Shown here piece after piece: positions 49,303 to 58,916 of a stretch of DNA of 64,000 nucleotides. Position numbers and translations under genes: made by a program. The stretch is taken from the NCBI GenBank assembly GCA_015179045.1, contig WHUZ01000009.1:1054001-1118000 (forward strand), written 5' to 3'. The DNA is from Kalaharituber pfeilii. Its lineage: Eukaryota > Ascomycota > Pezizomycetes > Pezizales > Pezizaceae. The notes beneath the pieces were generated by a model. That model saw nothing but the letters and a program-made list of their open reading frames with translations, searched no databases and was not told the DNA's origin. How positions within the stretch are numbered: position 1 is the stretch's first letter; the number at the start of each line of letters is the position of its first letter.

Positions 49303-49854
49303 TTAAGCATTTGAGCACAAACGGAAGCTGTTTCCACTCGCTCCAGAGTGAGTGATAGCATCTAATGTTGTACATGAACTTAGCATCGGCTACTTCTTAA
49401 CTGACTTGGTGGCTTATCCTTACCACAGTATCTTGCGTTGGTACCATCCCAGCTTCCAACAACGACGCGGTCCAAACCTGGATCGCCTCCAGTATAGATG
49501 TAATTTCTGAAGACTGGGAACTCATAGTATGGAGCGTTGCAGCCGCTGTTGAAGGCGAAGCCTTCGTAGTTGTTGTAGCGGTGAGGATAATTGTTGCTAC
49601 CGACATCGGTACCGGCGTTTAGATGGGCCAAAGCAGTGTTGGCAGCAGCTTGGATGGCACTCGCAGAAATGTAATAACCTATATGGCGGCCGAATTGATT
49701 GTCAGTGAAGAGTATTCTTGAAGTGGGATCACATGCGAGCTCGAAGGGCAGGCTCACCATTGCACTGTGCAGCTGTGACACCGCTGACTGTCTGAGCAAC
49801 AGCGAGGGAAGCGAAGATGGTGGTGACTACTAAACACACAGAACTGAACTTCAT
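49303..49854 (-). CDS. Secreted guanyl-type ribonuclease (T1/F1 family)
   Basis: A small extracellular endoribonuclease; the family cleaves single-stranded RNA after guanosine. Exons are 49854-49758, 49678-49424 and 49361-49303, giving 136 aa including a signal peptide (MKFSSVCLVVTTIFASLAVA). The 79- and 62-bp introns have GTGAGC and GTAAGG donors and keep frame. Family residues are all present: His in NYPHRYNNYEGF, Glu in APYYEFPVF, Arg in PGLDRVVVG and His in the last exon AITHSGASGNSF, which reads on only if the second intron is removed. Several cysteines could form the family's disulfides. Without splicing, the frame runs to a false end at 49380. Biological role could be nutrition or competition. 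Confidence 0.9.
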
Positions 49855-49980
49855 GGTGTTAAAAAAGAGTTGTTCAACTGCTGATAGAACTGACTGCAGG
49901 AGAGCGACTTCTGGAGACTGGAGTGTTGAACGAAGGCTGTTCGGTGATAAGGATCTGTCACAGAAGTGACAATCTACCAC

Positions 49981-49993
49981 CTTTATATATATC
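49981..49993 (-). promoter_or_regulatory. TATA box of the ribonuclease gene
   Basis: TATATATAAAGG on the minus strand, about 130 bp upstream of the ATG at 49854. A strong TATA is common in highly regulated secreted-protein genes. Confidence 0.5.
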
Positions 49994-50945
49994 TAAGCTG
50001 ATTCATGTTTCCCCCTAATCTTTCGCTTCTACCAATCCTAGTTAGTAGTTACAACACCCGTGTCGTGGCTGAGAATATTGTTTCCATGAGGTGAAGCGCT
50101 GGGATGCACTTTCGTTTCCAAAGATCGACTCACGGCATGCTCAAGTGATTGGCTGATGGTGAAGTTACCATGTTCCACTGCAGCCCCTAACTCAGATTAC
50201 TCTATGCAAGCACCAATGCTTTCATCTACCATTTGCTTGCTTCGAATTGTCGAAACTCCACACACTCACACGGTTAATGGGGCAGATGCAGCGCCATGTA
50301 GAGCCGTTTTTAATATTATTACTTACCTGCTTACAGCTATTCGTTTTAGCGAACACCATACAAAAAATGAAGGCCCGATCCTACTCGTCTGGGTTTCATT
50401 AGTCATTATCGATGCGCTCCCATGCAGATAAGCCACTGGAGAGATCGCTTGCATAGATGTGAGGCCTAAACGGGAAGCTGCTGTCAACGCACACCGTTGA
50501 GTACGCATGGGGGACCCGAATTTGTCTCAAAGCGGCCAAGCATGGCCTGTGACAGGCAACACCCACCACCTCGGCGAGCTCCGCCAATGTCGATCGCGTC
50601 GTTTCAAGGGACGTCCAAAACATGGGGAGGTGCAGCCCCCCTTAATGACAGCGCTCACACGGTCACCCACCACACCCACCTGTCGCGATAGGTACGCTAG
50701 CAAAATTCGCACAGATAGAACTTCGATTTAATTCAAGTTCTCGGAAGATTCCAGAGTTCTAGAAAAAATCCCTAAATCAGTTCCTTATGAGGTCATTCAT
50801 CTCGGATGCTAGAATCGACCACTAGATCTCTACCCAGAATCCGGGGCTTTACTAAGATTATGGATGTGCAGGGTTCGGCGAGACGACAAAAAGAAGCTTT
50901 TTGGCCCACGCATCACATCGTTTTTGATAATCAGACGAGTAAATA
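49994..50945. other. Gene-free stretch
   Basis: Between the ribonuclease promoter and the first Tc1-like element. No gene recognised. Confidence 0.45.
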
Positions 50946-51965
50946 CAGTCACATGGCAAAAGAAAGTGTACACCTAAATTTGCATAATTTGATGTCTTAG
51001 ACCTGCATACGCGCTATTACTGCCAGTAACGCCAATAAGGAACATTGAAATGGAGTTGAATTGTAAGATTGGGGCAAAGTAAAATTTGAAGATAACTCTT
51101 GAAGGAGATTAAAGGTCAATAAGAAATATACCGTCACCTATCTATAACTATATCTACCTAAAACAGAAATCTACCCTATTCATAAAGACTCTCAAGTTCG
51201 TCTCTTCTGCCAAACCTGCCATCTCATTAACTAAACATGCCGCCTCATCTACCAAAGTTAGGTCTCTTCCTAGCTCTCCACTTCTGATAGCCCTTATGCT
51301 AGAGGTTCCGATCGAGGGTTCGCAAGTGAACTTAGTTGTCTAGAGTTTCCTTTAGATTTTCCTGTAAGAGAGCTTTGATAGAGATGGGTCGCAATCAAGC
51401 AAAGCAGTGATAGAGTCGATAACATTCTCACTTAGCTTTTTTGGACTTCCACTCTTAGGCATATTTTCAGCAGTGCCTCGCTCCTTGTAACACTTAAGAA
51501 AAGCTTGAATAGTACTCTTAGGCCAACCCAATTGATCTGCAATCTGTTGAAATGATGACCCTTGCTGGTGCAGAAGGACAATTTGGCCTTTTTCAAAGTC
51601 AGTCATCTGTTTCTTAGGAGCAGTAGTGTTGGTACTAGTAGAAGAGGCGGTACTGGAGGCAGAAGTGCCGGCAATATTAGCTGAGGAGGCAGCAGTTTGA
51701 GATGATATTATTAGGTAGGATTTTGTAAATTCGGCTGTCAGTTACCTGTAGGCAGCTGTAGATTTTTCCCTTAACTTCCGGTCCCCTTAGGAGTCGACTT
51801 TATATTTTTCTACTCCTTAATTTTGAAAATTGTCTCCAGGTCAGAATTCCCAATATAGTACAATGTTGTGAGACATATGTCCAAGATACGCGCGTGTGGT
51901 ATGTCTTAATCAAGCACAGGCCAAAGATTATGCAAAGGTGTACACTTTCTTTTGCCATGTGACTG
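50946..51965 (-). mobile_element. Tc1/mariner-like element, copy 1 (1,020 bp, internally deleted)
   Basis: Ends CAGTCACATGGCAAAAGAAA and its complement TTTCTTTTGCCATGTGACTG form inverted repeats of about 31 bp, flanked by TA at 50944-50945 and 51966-51967. CAGTC ends and the TA duplication are typical of Tc1/mariner. Only the N-terminal third of a transposase remains (51352-51606), so it cannot move itself. Copy 2 lies at 58002-58916 in the opposite orientation. Confidence 0.92.
51352..51707 (-). pseudogene. Tc1-type transposase N-terminal fragment
   Basis: The frame reads MTDFEKGQIVLLHQQGSSFQ, then QIADQLGWPKSTIQAFLKCY, a classic Tc1/Tc3 helix-turn-helix, and RGTAENMPKSGSPKKLSEN. It ends after 84 codons (LSKLSYRKI, stop), with no DDE catalytic domain. 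An upstream Ser/Thr/Ala-rich leader is in frame, but the ATG used in copy 2 (58265) is ATA here (about 51706), consistent with a G-to-A mutation. Confidence 0.85.
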
Positions 51966-51967
51966 TA

Positions 51968-53101
51968 TAAGGTAACTAGAGACTACTGCATCAGGAAATG
52001 TGAACTCTGCGGGGATCGTCGGGGATAGGCGTAAAATGGATTCCTGCCCTACACTTACACGTAGACTAGTTTGCGTACAATTGTATATCATCTGCAGTTG
52101 TTCCACCACTAAGTTACCCCCACATGCACCAGCCGCGCTGCCACAACATCTTCAAGGAAAAGGAAGCCTCAGAAAATTCAGACCTACTTCGTTAAGATAA
52201 AAGCGACTTCTGGTTGGACGGAGTATATATGCCGACACAGACACCTGCAGCCGTTCCGATTGCAAGGATGTCCGGTCGCAGATTTGACATTGCCGGGATT
52301 ACTACATATCAAAAAATATGAACTCTGGAAAGAAGAAGCAAGGGGAGCTGGATTCCCCTCTGCACTGAGAATTTGACCTGTTCCCGTACAATACACAGTA
52401 TCTGCAGTTACACTTGTTCCCTCTCTAAGCTAACATGTAGCAGCTGCGCAGCCTGCGCTGCCCTCCCACAACATCTTCAACGAAAAGGAAGGCCCACATA
52501 CATTCTGTTTGGTGTGATTTGCATATCCTTGTGCGAATCGCCTACATGGAGAACGGCCCAGAATATACCGGTACTACTCTGTGTTTCCCCGCAGACATGT
52601 CAACAAGGAATTACTTGAGCGTGCATGACATCACTATACTGGCTCTGCCAATCGTGAGTTCTACACTGGCCTATAATGAAGAATGAATGGGTGCTGTACC
52701 CAGCTGCAGCCCCCAATTTGCACAACTGTTTGCAATGGCACAGCCTTATTCAAAGCCAACCACTTTTTAGCCTTAGCGAGAACCGAGAGATAGGCTGACT
52801 AGCTATTCAATACGGGGAATGCGGGGTGAGGCGAAACAGAGGGTATTAAACTTGGTTGCAAATATGCGAGAGAATAGTACCTGGCTGGGCCGCATACTCT
52901 TCACGATATCAGCCTTCCCCATTATCAAAGCTCGAGGTTCAGAATAGTGCAAACATTGTCAAAAAATTGCTTTACACCAATCTAACCTTTCTCTTCCCAA
53001 CGGAGTTTCAAGATAATTCCCTCTGCGACTATAGCCAAGTCACATTCCCTGAACGTACCAGAACCCGGTTGACATACATGTCCACCCAGCCCACCAAAGC
53101 A
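51968..53101. other. Intergenic with a ~100-bp direct duplication
   Basis: 52076-52167 and 52386-52489 are direct copies (GTACAAT...CTGCAGTT...CTAAG...GCGCTGCC...CACAACATCTTCAA) 310 bp apart. No gene recognised before the ankyrin gene start. Confidence 0.55.
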
Positions 53102-53889
53102 ATGCCGGATCCACTATCAATAGCTGCTTCAGTTGCTGGTCTTGTTTCAATCTCAGCACAGATTATAAGCTTGCTGAAGAATCTCCATGATTGCACCAAG
53201 CAGGCACCAGCATCCATGAGTCGCCTAATGGAAGAAATGCAAGATATGAATGTCATACTCGGCCAGGTTGAGTTATTTATTACTGGGACAACTAAGATTC
53301 CCAGCCAAAGCAGATTGAGAATGCTGTCTATTCAACACCTTGTCACAACTTTGAGTGGATGTGTTTTGATTGCTTCCAACTTGGACAAGTACCTGAGTGA
53401 AGTGATGGGGAGTACTGACCCAATCTCCAAGCAGCCTCCAGCAAAGAAAGCAAGCATTTTGTTTAAGAGGATTAAATGGGCGCTGTGGAAGGAAGAAGAG
53501 GTTGCGGTCTTTATTGAGGACCTCCAGAGACACAAGCTGAGTTTGAATCTAATGTTGGAGATTATTCAGTGGTAAGTTCAGATCTACAGCATTAATTGTA
53601 TCATGTTCCCTTGAGTGGGGGGTGCACACGCTGATTTCTTGCACAGTCATACCGCTGCAGAGGCCTCCGAAAAACTCGAGAGATTGCATGAAGTAATTGT
53701 GCAGATATTGGAATCGAACAATGCAATTACGATCCAGTTACGAGAACTCATCAGCCGTCAGGACCCTGCAATAAGTGATGAAGTCCAGCCCTCAAAATCC
53801 GACAATCAAGCCAAGGATGCAAGCACGCTACCTCTAAAAGACAATTTCCAGGTACAATTATCCACAATTAAGGACGACCAGGTGCCTGA

Positions 53890-54245
53890 TGACAATGATG
53901 ATACTGCATCATTCAGAACAGCGGCAACATCTCTCAGCAAATTATCCCTGCGATCCATGCGACATGACAAGGTCCGCAATGACTCTGATGCTGCATCATT
54001 CAGAACAGCAGCAACATCTCTCAGGAGATTATCCCTGCGATCCATGCGACATGACAAGGTCCGGGATGACGCTGATGATGCTGCGTCATTCAGAACAGCG
54101 GCAACATCTCTCAGCAAATTATCCCTGCGATCCATGCGACATGACAAGGTCCGGGATGACGATGATGATGCTGCATCATTCAGAACAGCGGCAACATCTC
54201 GTAGCACATTCTCATTGCGATCCTTACAATCAATGCGATCAATGC
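53890..54245 (+). repeat. 87-90-bp coding minisatellite (four units)
   Basis: The landmark GCATCATTCAGAACAGC (GCGTC in unit 3) starts at 53906, 53993, 54083 and 54173. Spacings of 87, 90 and 90 keep frame. Each unit encodes about AASFRTAATSLSKLSLRSMR followed by HDKVR and an Asp run; the last is truncated and diverged. Confidence 0.9.
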
Positions 54246-54563
54246 GGTCCATACAAATGGTGCTGCCATCATTTATCGATGAACTCAAAAATTCAAGACC
54301 TTACAAGCGAATCCAAAGGTGGGGCATAAGTGACGATTCCTACACTACATTCTCTAGCAGTAGCTCCACCAGAGGTTGTACCTGGTCAATGCTATCAGAC
54401 ATGACCTTGGGTGATCTTGACTCAATATCAGAAATCTCGGTGATTGTGCTGCCTGTTTGCTTATCTGATCTCTGGGACTCACAGCCTTACCAAGTTAAAG
54501 TTCCACTTCATTCAGCTGCTGGTCGCTATAGGTTACACCAAAAATTGAAATGGTCTTCTCTAG

Positions 54564-55447
54564 GGGGCATCCACTATACCATTCACCAGGGGAGGGAGAA
54601 TATTGTTCAAACTCTACTAGTTTTAGGAACAGATATAGAGGAGAAGGATTCAGAAGGCCGAACACCACTCACTCATGCTGCGTCTATTGGTCATGAGGGT
54701 ATTTGCAAATTACTGTTGGAGAGAGGAGCAGGTACAGAAGGGGTAATCCACATTGTTATTCAGCGAGGAAATGAGAATATTGTTCCAGATTTACTTGCTT
54801 TTGGGGCAGATATAGAGGAGAAGGATTCAGAGGGCCGAACACCACTCACTCATGCTGCGTCTATGGGTCATGAGAGAATTTGCAAATTACTGTTGGAGAG
54901 AGGAGCAAGTACAGAAGGGGTAATCCACATTGCCATTCAGCGGGAAATAAGAATATTATTTCAGATTTACTTGCTTTTGGAGCAGATATAGAAGAGAGGG
55001 ATTCAGATGGCCGAGCACCACTCACTCATGCAGTATCTATGGGTCACGAGGGCATTTGCGAATTACTGTTGGAGAGAGGAGCAAGCACAGAAGGGGTAAT
55101 CCACATTGCCATTCAGTGGAGAAATAAGAATATTATTCCAGATTTATTTGCTTTTGGAGCAGATATAGAGGAGAAGGGTTCAGAAAACCGAACACCACTT
55201 GCTCGTGCAGTATCTATAGGTCATGAGGGCATTTGCGAATTACTGTTGGAGAGAGGAGCAAGCACAGAAGGAGTTATTCACATTGCCATTCAGTGGGGAA
55301 ATAAGACTATTATTTCGGATTTACTTGCTTTTGGGGCAGATATAGAGGAGAAGGATTCAGAAGGCCGAACACCACTCACTTATGCTGCATATCAGTGCCG
55401 TGAAGACATCTGCCACTTACTATTGAAGAAAGGTGCAAGTGAGAAAG
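54564..55447 (+). repeat. 177-bp ankyrin double-repeat array (five units)
   Basis: Units start at about 54564, 54741, 54918, 55094 and 55271. Each encodes 59 residues: a degenerate ankyrin (GVIHIAIQWGNKNI...LLAFGADIEEKDS) and a consensus one (GRTPLTHAASMGHE...LLLERGAST). Units are nearly identical and differ at a few positions. The third spacing is 176, marking the frameshift. Confidence 0.92.
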
Positions 55448-56016
55448 CACTGGCAATAGCATCAACTACCCCTCCAATTGACCTAACTGGCTGCATCGAT
55501 AAGGCACTGAGGTATAACTCTGAGACTCTAGTACGATTGATGATCACGATGGATGCGGACATTGAGGAACGATGCCCAGCCCAGTGGAATATGACTCCTT
55601 TGCTCTGGGCACTATTGAGAGGCAAAACAGCAATTGCAAGGCACTTGATTGAGAAGGGGGCAGATCTTTTTGCACAAGATAAGGACCAACGGACAACAGT
55701 ACATTGCGCAGTTAATGGAGGCGATCCTGAGGTGTTGACAGAAATCCTGGAACGCGGAGCATGCAAGCTCATCAATGAGGGTGATAAGGAAGGCTTGACC
55801 CCACTCCACATGCTCCAGTGCATCTACTCTCCCACACTTACCAAGATACTGATTGAGCATGGTGCATCTCTAACCATCCAGAATAAGAATGGATTAACCC
55901 TATATGATAGGGCACTGCATCATGGCTCTCGCAAAGTGGCAGTGTATCTTTGGTCGCAACTTTCACCTGAAGAGCGGATCCGGAAATGGCCTCCACCTTG
56001 GCAGTGGTATCTCTGA

Positions 56017-57436
56017 TACGGTCCTGGAGGGTTGTCTTCTTTTTTTTTTTAATACAATTTCCATCTTTGCTGGTTATTTTCCTTGGTCTTTGTATTATGT
56101 GACTATCATCTATCTCTTTTCTCTTTTTTGTTCCTGTCGTATTGTGTTTGGTTTTTTGTCGTGTTTTCTTTCCTAAGATGATAACTCTGTGTAGTAGTAT
56201 ATATGGACAGGATTGGTTCCCCCGCCCGCAACATTAATGTACCAATAGCATTTTCCTCAAGGGGCAGGGCAGCCTCATGTGCTTTTGGGAGCGGAATAAA
56301 GGGAACGGCTTTACTATAGCACACTACCGGGTCTTGACAAGATCTCATAGCCCAAGAAGCGTTGCGCGCGGCTTGCGTGCGTGCGTGTGTGCGTGCGGTG
56401 ACCTCGACGCTGAGTTAGTAGTATGTAGTCTCATGCCATGACCCTCTGGCCGCTAACGAGCGCAGCGAGGAGTAGTATGTACAATTGCCTATACCCACAG
56501 AATTTTATTACAGTCGCCAGCAAGTGCACCCCCGATGTTTTTTTTTGTTTTTTTTTTGTCTTGTTTTTTTTGCGCAGTCACAAAACTTCTTGCTCTGGAA
56601 TTCATGCCCCAGCTCAACCCAGCTTTCCTCCACCGACCATATTTTTAAATCTGGTCCTGTCTCAAGCCACCACGCCCCCCCCCCCCCCCATGCCCACCCG
56701 CAAGTTTAAGCTCCGGTGTATCCACTAACTGACCAACAAAAATGCCACTGGTATTTAACTTCAATGAGTATTGCATAAATAATTAATATGCTGCCAGACA
56801 ATAATAAAATACAACAAAAGCATACATCGGAGTAGCCAACAAACTAAGGACTATAAATCTTGTATTATACGAGGAGCCGTTGAAGCGGCCATTGGAGAGG
56901 CTGCTGGAGGGTTGCGTGACTGAGAGGTGGTGGAAGGGGGTGCAATTGAGAAGTGGTGGGGGTTGAGGGACGCTATTGCGGCTGCTAGGAGGGGTCCGAT
57001 TGAGAGGTGATGATGGTGGGGGGAGGTTCAAGAGGCGGTGGAGTTGCTAACTTTTCGAACTAATCTATAGATTGGCGCTGGCGGAGGGGGGAAGAGGGGT
57101 CGACCTCTGTGTACTGACCTATGCCTTGATCGACGTGGAATGCTAGTGATGGGGTAGATGGGGTAACGAGAAACTCCGCGGAGAGGTATAGAATTTAGGG
57201 CTCCATTTCGATTCCGAATTCCAGGCTGGCGAGGAGGGCTGTCCGGCATCTTAAGATCGGTGATAATGCCCCGGCTCCGGCGATGATCATTTGGGAATTA
57301 AGTTTTTAGTGATGATCAATTGCGACTTGGAACCGGGGCAACTCGTTTTCAGTTTTTGCTTCCTGTTTTTTTTGGTTTGATAAGTACGGGTGTTCATGCA
57401 CCCACGCTAGTGGTCTTCTAGGCTCTGGGGAAACGA
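56017..57436. other. Gene-free 3' region
   Basis: T-runs near 56041 and 56538-56570, a C-run near 56677, and a (GTGC)n-like stretch near 56376-56396. Open frames at 56783-57249 (minus) are Pro-rich low complexity. No gene recognised. Confidence 0.45.
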
Positions 57437-57994
57437 TATAAATGTGCCGGGCGATTCGTAACAAACGTTCCAGTCACCACTGGTCCGGTAGCACTACGGT
57501 TCATGACTGGCCCGGAAACTAATCATAGAACAGATTAGTCGCTAAATTATTGCGGTTGCAACATTATGACACTTGAAATATTTAAGCAATTCTTCGGAGT
57601 ATTTGCTTATTTACATGTTTATTTACTCATATACTTTGGCAGTTACCGTACATGCTTTTGATAATTTTGATCCTTCTTTTATACATCTGCATTTTAGTAT
57701 AATTCTCCACAATTTGCTATAGAGGAGTATTTTACTGGAATGGAATTTTCGCTGAAGAGAAAGCATTTCGCTGAAGAGGGTTCCGCATTCTTACCGGCAG
57801 TTTGGTTGTGTTCGAAGTTGACTGTAGAGTACGCGTGTCGTGGGCGTGTACCTGGTAATGTAGTGCATAGTGCTTTGTACTCGAGTACAGAGAAAAAAAA
57901 TACGAACCGTGGTGCTACTGAGTAGCCCGGACCAGTGGTGACTGGCCTGGGCCAGTGGTGACTGGATCACTGTTACGAAGGGCCCGGCTTATAT
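57437..57994. mobile_element. MITE-like element with ~65-95-bp inverted arms
   Basis: The left arm runs GTGCCGGGCGATTCGTAACA, then CCAGTCACCACTGGTCCGG and GTAGCACTACGGTTC. The reverse of the right arm runs GCCGGGCCCTTCGTAACAGT, then two CCAGTCACCACTGG copies, GGTCCGG and GTAGCACCACGGTTCG. It abuts the second Tc1-like element. GTACTCGAGTAC lies inside at 57877-57888. No open frame. Confidence 0.75.
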
Positions 57995-58001
57995 ACTGAT
58001 A

Positions 58002-58916
58002 CAGTCACATGGCAAACGAAATCGTACACCTTTGCATAATCTTTGAGCCTGTGCTTGATTAAGACATACACGCGCGTGTCTTAAACATAAGCGGGCGTAT
58101 GCCTCACAACATTGTGCGATTGGGAATTCTGAGCTGGAGATAATTTTCAAGATTAGGGGATAGAAAAATATAAAGTCGACTCCTAGAGGGGACCGGAAGT
58201 CAAGAAAAAATCTACAGCTGCCTACAGGTAACTGACAGCCGAATTTACAAAATCCTGCCTAATAATGTCAACTCAAACTGCCGCCTCCTCAGCTAATACT
58301 GCTACCACTTCTGCCTCTAGTGCCGCCTCTTCTACTAGTACCAACACTGCCGCTCCTAAGAAACCGATGACCGATTTTGAAAAAGGCCAATGTTACGGGT
58401 TCACCGCAACCGTAGGGCGGGCTGTCGGTGGATGGATGCGCGCGCACGAAATGCGCATATGCGCCACAAGCGATAAGACAGCCGGAACGGCGTCGCAGTC
58501 GCATAAATGAGTGCTATATGAGCTACGCAGGGGACTAGCGAGTATCGTTAATCAAGTGTCTTTTTGACCTGGCAGACGGTAACTCTCTGCATGTACCAGA
58601 TCCGTTACAGATACCTTTGGTAAACGAGGCGGCATGTTAGTTATAGAGATGGCATATTTGGCAGAAGATACCAACTTGAGAGTCTTTATGAATAGGGTGG
58701 ATTTCTTTTTTATGTAAATATAGTTATAGATAGGTGGCAGTATATTTCTTATTGACCTTTAATCTCCTTCAAGAGTCGTCTTCATATTTTTCTTTGCCCC
58801 AATGTAAAATTCGACTCACGTTCTTATTGGCGTTAGTGGCGGTAATAGCGCGTATGCAGGCCTAAGACATCAAATTATGCAAATTTAGGTGTACACTTTC
58901 TTTTGCCATGTGACTG
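58002..58916 (+). mobile_element. Tc1/mariner-like element, copy 2 (915 bp), disrupted by an LTR
   Basis: Ends CAGTCACATGGCAAACGAAA and TTTCTTTTGCCATGTGACTG with TA on both sides (58000-58001, 58917-58918). The transposase frame starts at the ATG 58265 with the Ser/Thr/Ala leader and reads as far as MTDFEKGQ, where the solo LTR enters at 58392. Sequence after the LTR (58610 on) matches copy 1 only from about its position 51265, so roughly 330 bp of transposase region is missing. Confidence 0.92.
58392..58609 (+). mobile_element. Solo copia LTR (218 bp)
   Basis: Begins TGTTACGG and ends CCGTTACA, the TG...CA inverted ends of LTRs. The 3' three quarters match the LTR fragment at 3534-3707, which lies directly next to copia gag. 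Flanks are GCCAA and GATAC, so there is no 5-bp target duplication. It lies inside the Tc1-like element. Confidence 0.88.

Larger units (their letters stand above)
53102..56016 (+). pseudogene. NLR-like N-terminal domain plus ankyrin repeats, one-base frameshift
   Basis: Exon 1 (53102-53571) starts MPDPLSIAASVAGLVSISAQ, the conserved opening of the helical N-terminal domain found on many fungal NLR/STAND and related proteins; an ATG 8 codons upstream (53078) is also in frame. A 75-bp intron (GTAAGT...TTGCACAG) joins in frame to CHTAAEASEKLERLHEVIVQ. Then comes a four-unit Ser/Arg/Asp-rich repeat (~53890-54245), a linker and five 59-residue ankyrin double-units (54564-55447), followed by more diverged ankyrin repeats to the stop at 56016. 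No NACHT or NB-ARC P-loop lies between. One base is missing in the third unit near 54940-54950 (unit spacing 176 instead of 177), so the frame stops at 54991. With that base the product would be ~946 aa. Confidence 0.85.

Noticed and set aside
52856..53077. Upstream extension of the ankyrin gene frame
   Set aside because: It begins with TTG, and family proteins start at the MPDPLS segment; only the ATGs at 53078 and 53102 are credible.
56783..57249. Pro/Ser-rich open frames on the minus strand
   Set aside because: Low-complexity sequence from short repeats of GAGGTGG type, not a conserved protein.
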